From the NCBI GenBank assembly GCA_963763305.1, contig CAVXNP010000001.1, forward strand, positions 1,922,001 through 1,986,000: 64,000 nucleotides of DNA. The letters run 5' to 3'. This DNA is from CAVXNP01 sp963763305 (lineage in GTDB: Bacteria > Pseudomonadota > Gammaproteobacteria > Xanthomonadales > Rhodanobacteraceae). The position numbers and the translations under genes were made by a program. The notes under the pieces are model-generated. The model had not been told where the DNA came from. It made no database searches and saw only the letters and a program-made list of their open reading frames with translations. Every line of letters begins with the position of its first letter. The first letter of the stretch is position 1. Below are positions 63,444 to 64,000 of the stretch, piece after piece.

Positions 63444-63829
63444 GCGCCAACCCGGCACCGATCGGTCAGCGTCGCTGGGCGATCGCCGAAGGCTATATCC
63501 CCTCCGGCGGCACCCACCAGCAGGACCCCCAGTTCACCAGCCACGAAACCGCCTGTCTGCTCAATACCAATGACCGCGATGCACAAGTCAGCTTCATGCT
63601 GTACTTCAAGGACCGCGAGCCGGTCGGGCCTTACCGGGTCACCGTGCCGGCCAGGCGCACCGTGCACCAGCGCTTCAACGATCTGCTCGATCCCGAACCG
63701 GTGCCGCGCGATACGCCGTACGCCAGCGTGATCGAGTCGGACCTGCCGATCGTGGTGCAGCACACCCGGCTGGACTCGCGCCAGGCCGAGCTGGCGTTGC
63801 TGTCCACGGTGGCCTACCCGGGCAGCTGA
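63440..63829 (+). CDS. Anabaena sensory rhodopsin transducer (ASRT)-like protein
   Basis: A 129-residue beta-rich protein. WAIAEGYIPSGGT, PQFTSHETACLLNTNDRDA, VSFMLYFKDREPVGPYRV, VPARRTVHQRFNDLLDPEPV and VIESDLPIVVQHTRLDSRQA agree strikingly with the Anabaena sensory rhodopsin transducer family (PF07100). The prototype binds a photosensory rhodopsin; homologues in non-photosensory bacteria occur in metabolic operons and have been proposed to be small-molecule/sugar-binding domains. No rhodopsin is in the window, and the operon context here is likewise metabolic. ATG 63440 overlaps the PPC stop. Confidence 0.9.
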   Translation: MSANPAPIGQRRWAIAEGYIPSGGTHQQDPQFTSHETACLLNTNDRDAQVSFMLYFKDREPVGPYRVTVPARRTVHQRFNDLLDPEPVPRDTPYASVIESDLPIVVQHTRLDSRQAELALLSTVAYPGS

Positions 63830-63909
63830 ACGGCCTACGGGCAGTTCACCCTGCCTGGGCGGCCGGTGCGGTATCCCGGTCGTTCCCGCCAGTTCCGCAG
63901 GAGCACATC

Positions 63910-64000
63910 ATGAAGAAACCCGAAGTCGTCGTGATCACCGGTGCCTCCGCCGGTGTGGGCCGCGCCACCGCCCACCGTTTCGCCCGCGATGGCGCGCGCA
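63910..64000 (+). CDS. short-chain dehydrogenase, 3' end cut by window edge
   Basis: The first 30 codons (KKPEVVVITGASAGVGRATA, then HRFARDGAR) show the SDR cofactor loop TGASAGVG at the N-terminus. AGGAG precedes ATG 63910. It lies 80 bases after the ASRT gene on the same strand, so it is likely the next member of the operon. The rest lies outside. Confidence 0.88.
   Translation, partial: MKKPEVVVITGASAGVGRATAHRFARDGAR

Overview
The window is a high-GC, gene-dense chromosomal segment that reads as a gammaproteobacterium of the Xanthomonadales (Lysobacterales), most likely a Rhodanobacter/Dyella/Luteibacter-type Rhodanobacteraceae member. The grounds are the rho-trxA/rhlB arrangement with RhlB carrying a long Arg/Gly/Pro/Ala-rich tail, the DUF6159 and DUF3667 proteins, tandem periplasmic DsbA-like lipoproteins beside a dihaem cytochrome c4, a plant-type glutamate-cysteine ligase, TonB-dependent receptors, and REP-like palindromes with a GGAGCGACTTCAGTCGC core. 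This assignment is an inference from gene content; no rRNA or tRNA gene is present to confirm it.

Layout. 1-6609: end of tsaD, a DUF6159 membrane protein, a folate cluster (pteridine-reductase-like SDR, folB, folK), an EcsC-family protein, a TonB-receptor remnant, and a MidA-type methyltransferase coupled to a VanZ-like protein. 6592-15043: an LTA-synthase-type sulfatase, cca coupled to slt, a GH17 membrane glucanase, a small membrane protein and an EEP-family hydrolase. 15131-18310: two DsbA-like lipoproteins, cytochrome c4 and engB. 18311-19279: a gene-free tract with an inverted pair of repeats. 19280-23792: a redox-sensing group (free-Met-sulfoxide reductase, two PPOX-fold proteins, a hemerythrin), then bioD and a small unknown. 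23934-27111: an M3 peptidase with seven frameshifts, then a 268-bp tandem repeat. 27112-33304: gshA, rho, trxA, rhlB. 33415-38532: ftsE, ftsX, a two-receiver regulator, ung, a SHOCT protein and rpoH behind a perfect CIRCE operator. 38533-43469: a duplicated rpoH terminator region, tal, a type II NADH dehydrogenase and priA (frameshifted). 43470-53498: a DnaA-box cluster, DUF3667, MATE, sppA, several small envelope proteins, two more housekeeping genes (DegV, AMP nucleosidase) and an SDR. 53739-64000: a large TonB-dependent receptor followed by a tight six-gene operon.

The most unusual material is (i) the operon at 57026-64000, which combines a pyruvate-oxidase-like TPP enzyme, an enolase-superfamily dehydratase/racemase, a 1010-residue FAD/Fe-S dehydrogenase, a PPC/DUF296 protein, an Anabaena-sensory-rhodopsin-transducer-like protein (no rhodopsin gene visible) and an SDR; and (ii) the exact HrcA operator (CIRCE) in front of the heat-shock sigma factor gene, which would wire the repressor-based and sigma-32-based heat-shock circuits together.

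A caution on sequence quality: rho (in its low-complexity N-terminal extension), priA (in a CG run) and the M3 peptidase (seven places) are all out of frame as given. Rho is normally needed for growth and priA loss is normally costly, so base-calling errors in GC-rich tracts are a real alternative to gene decay.
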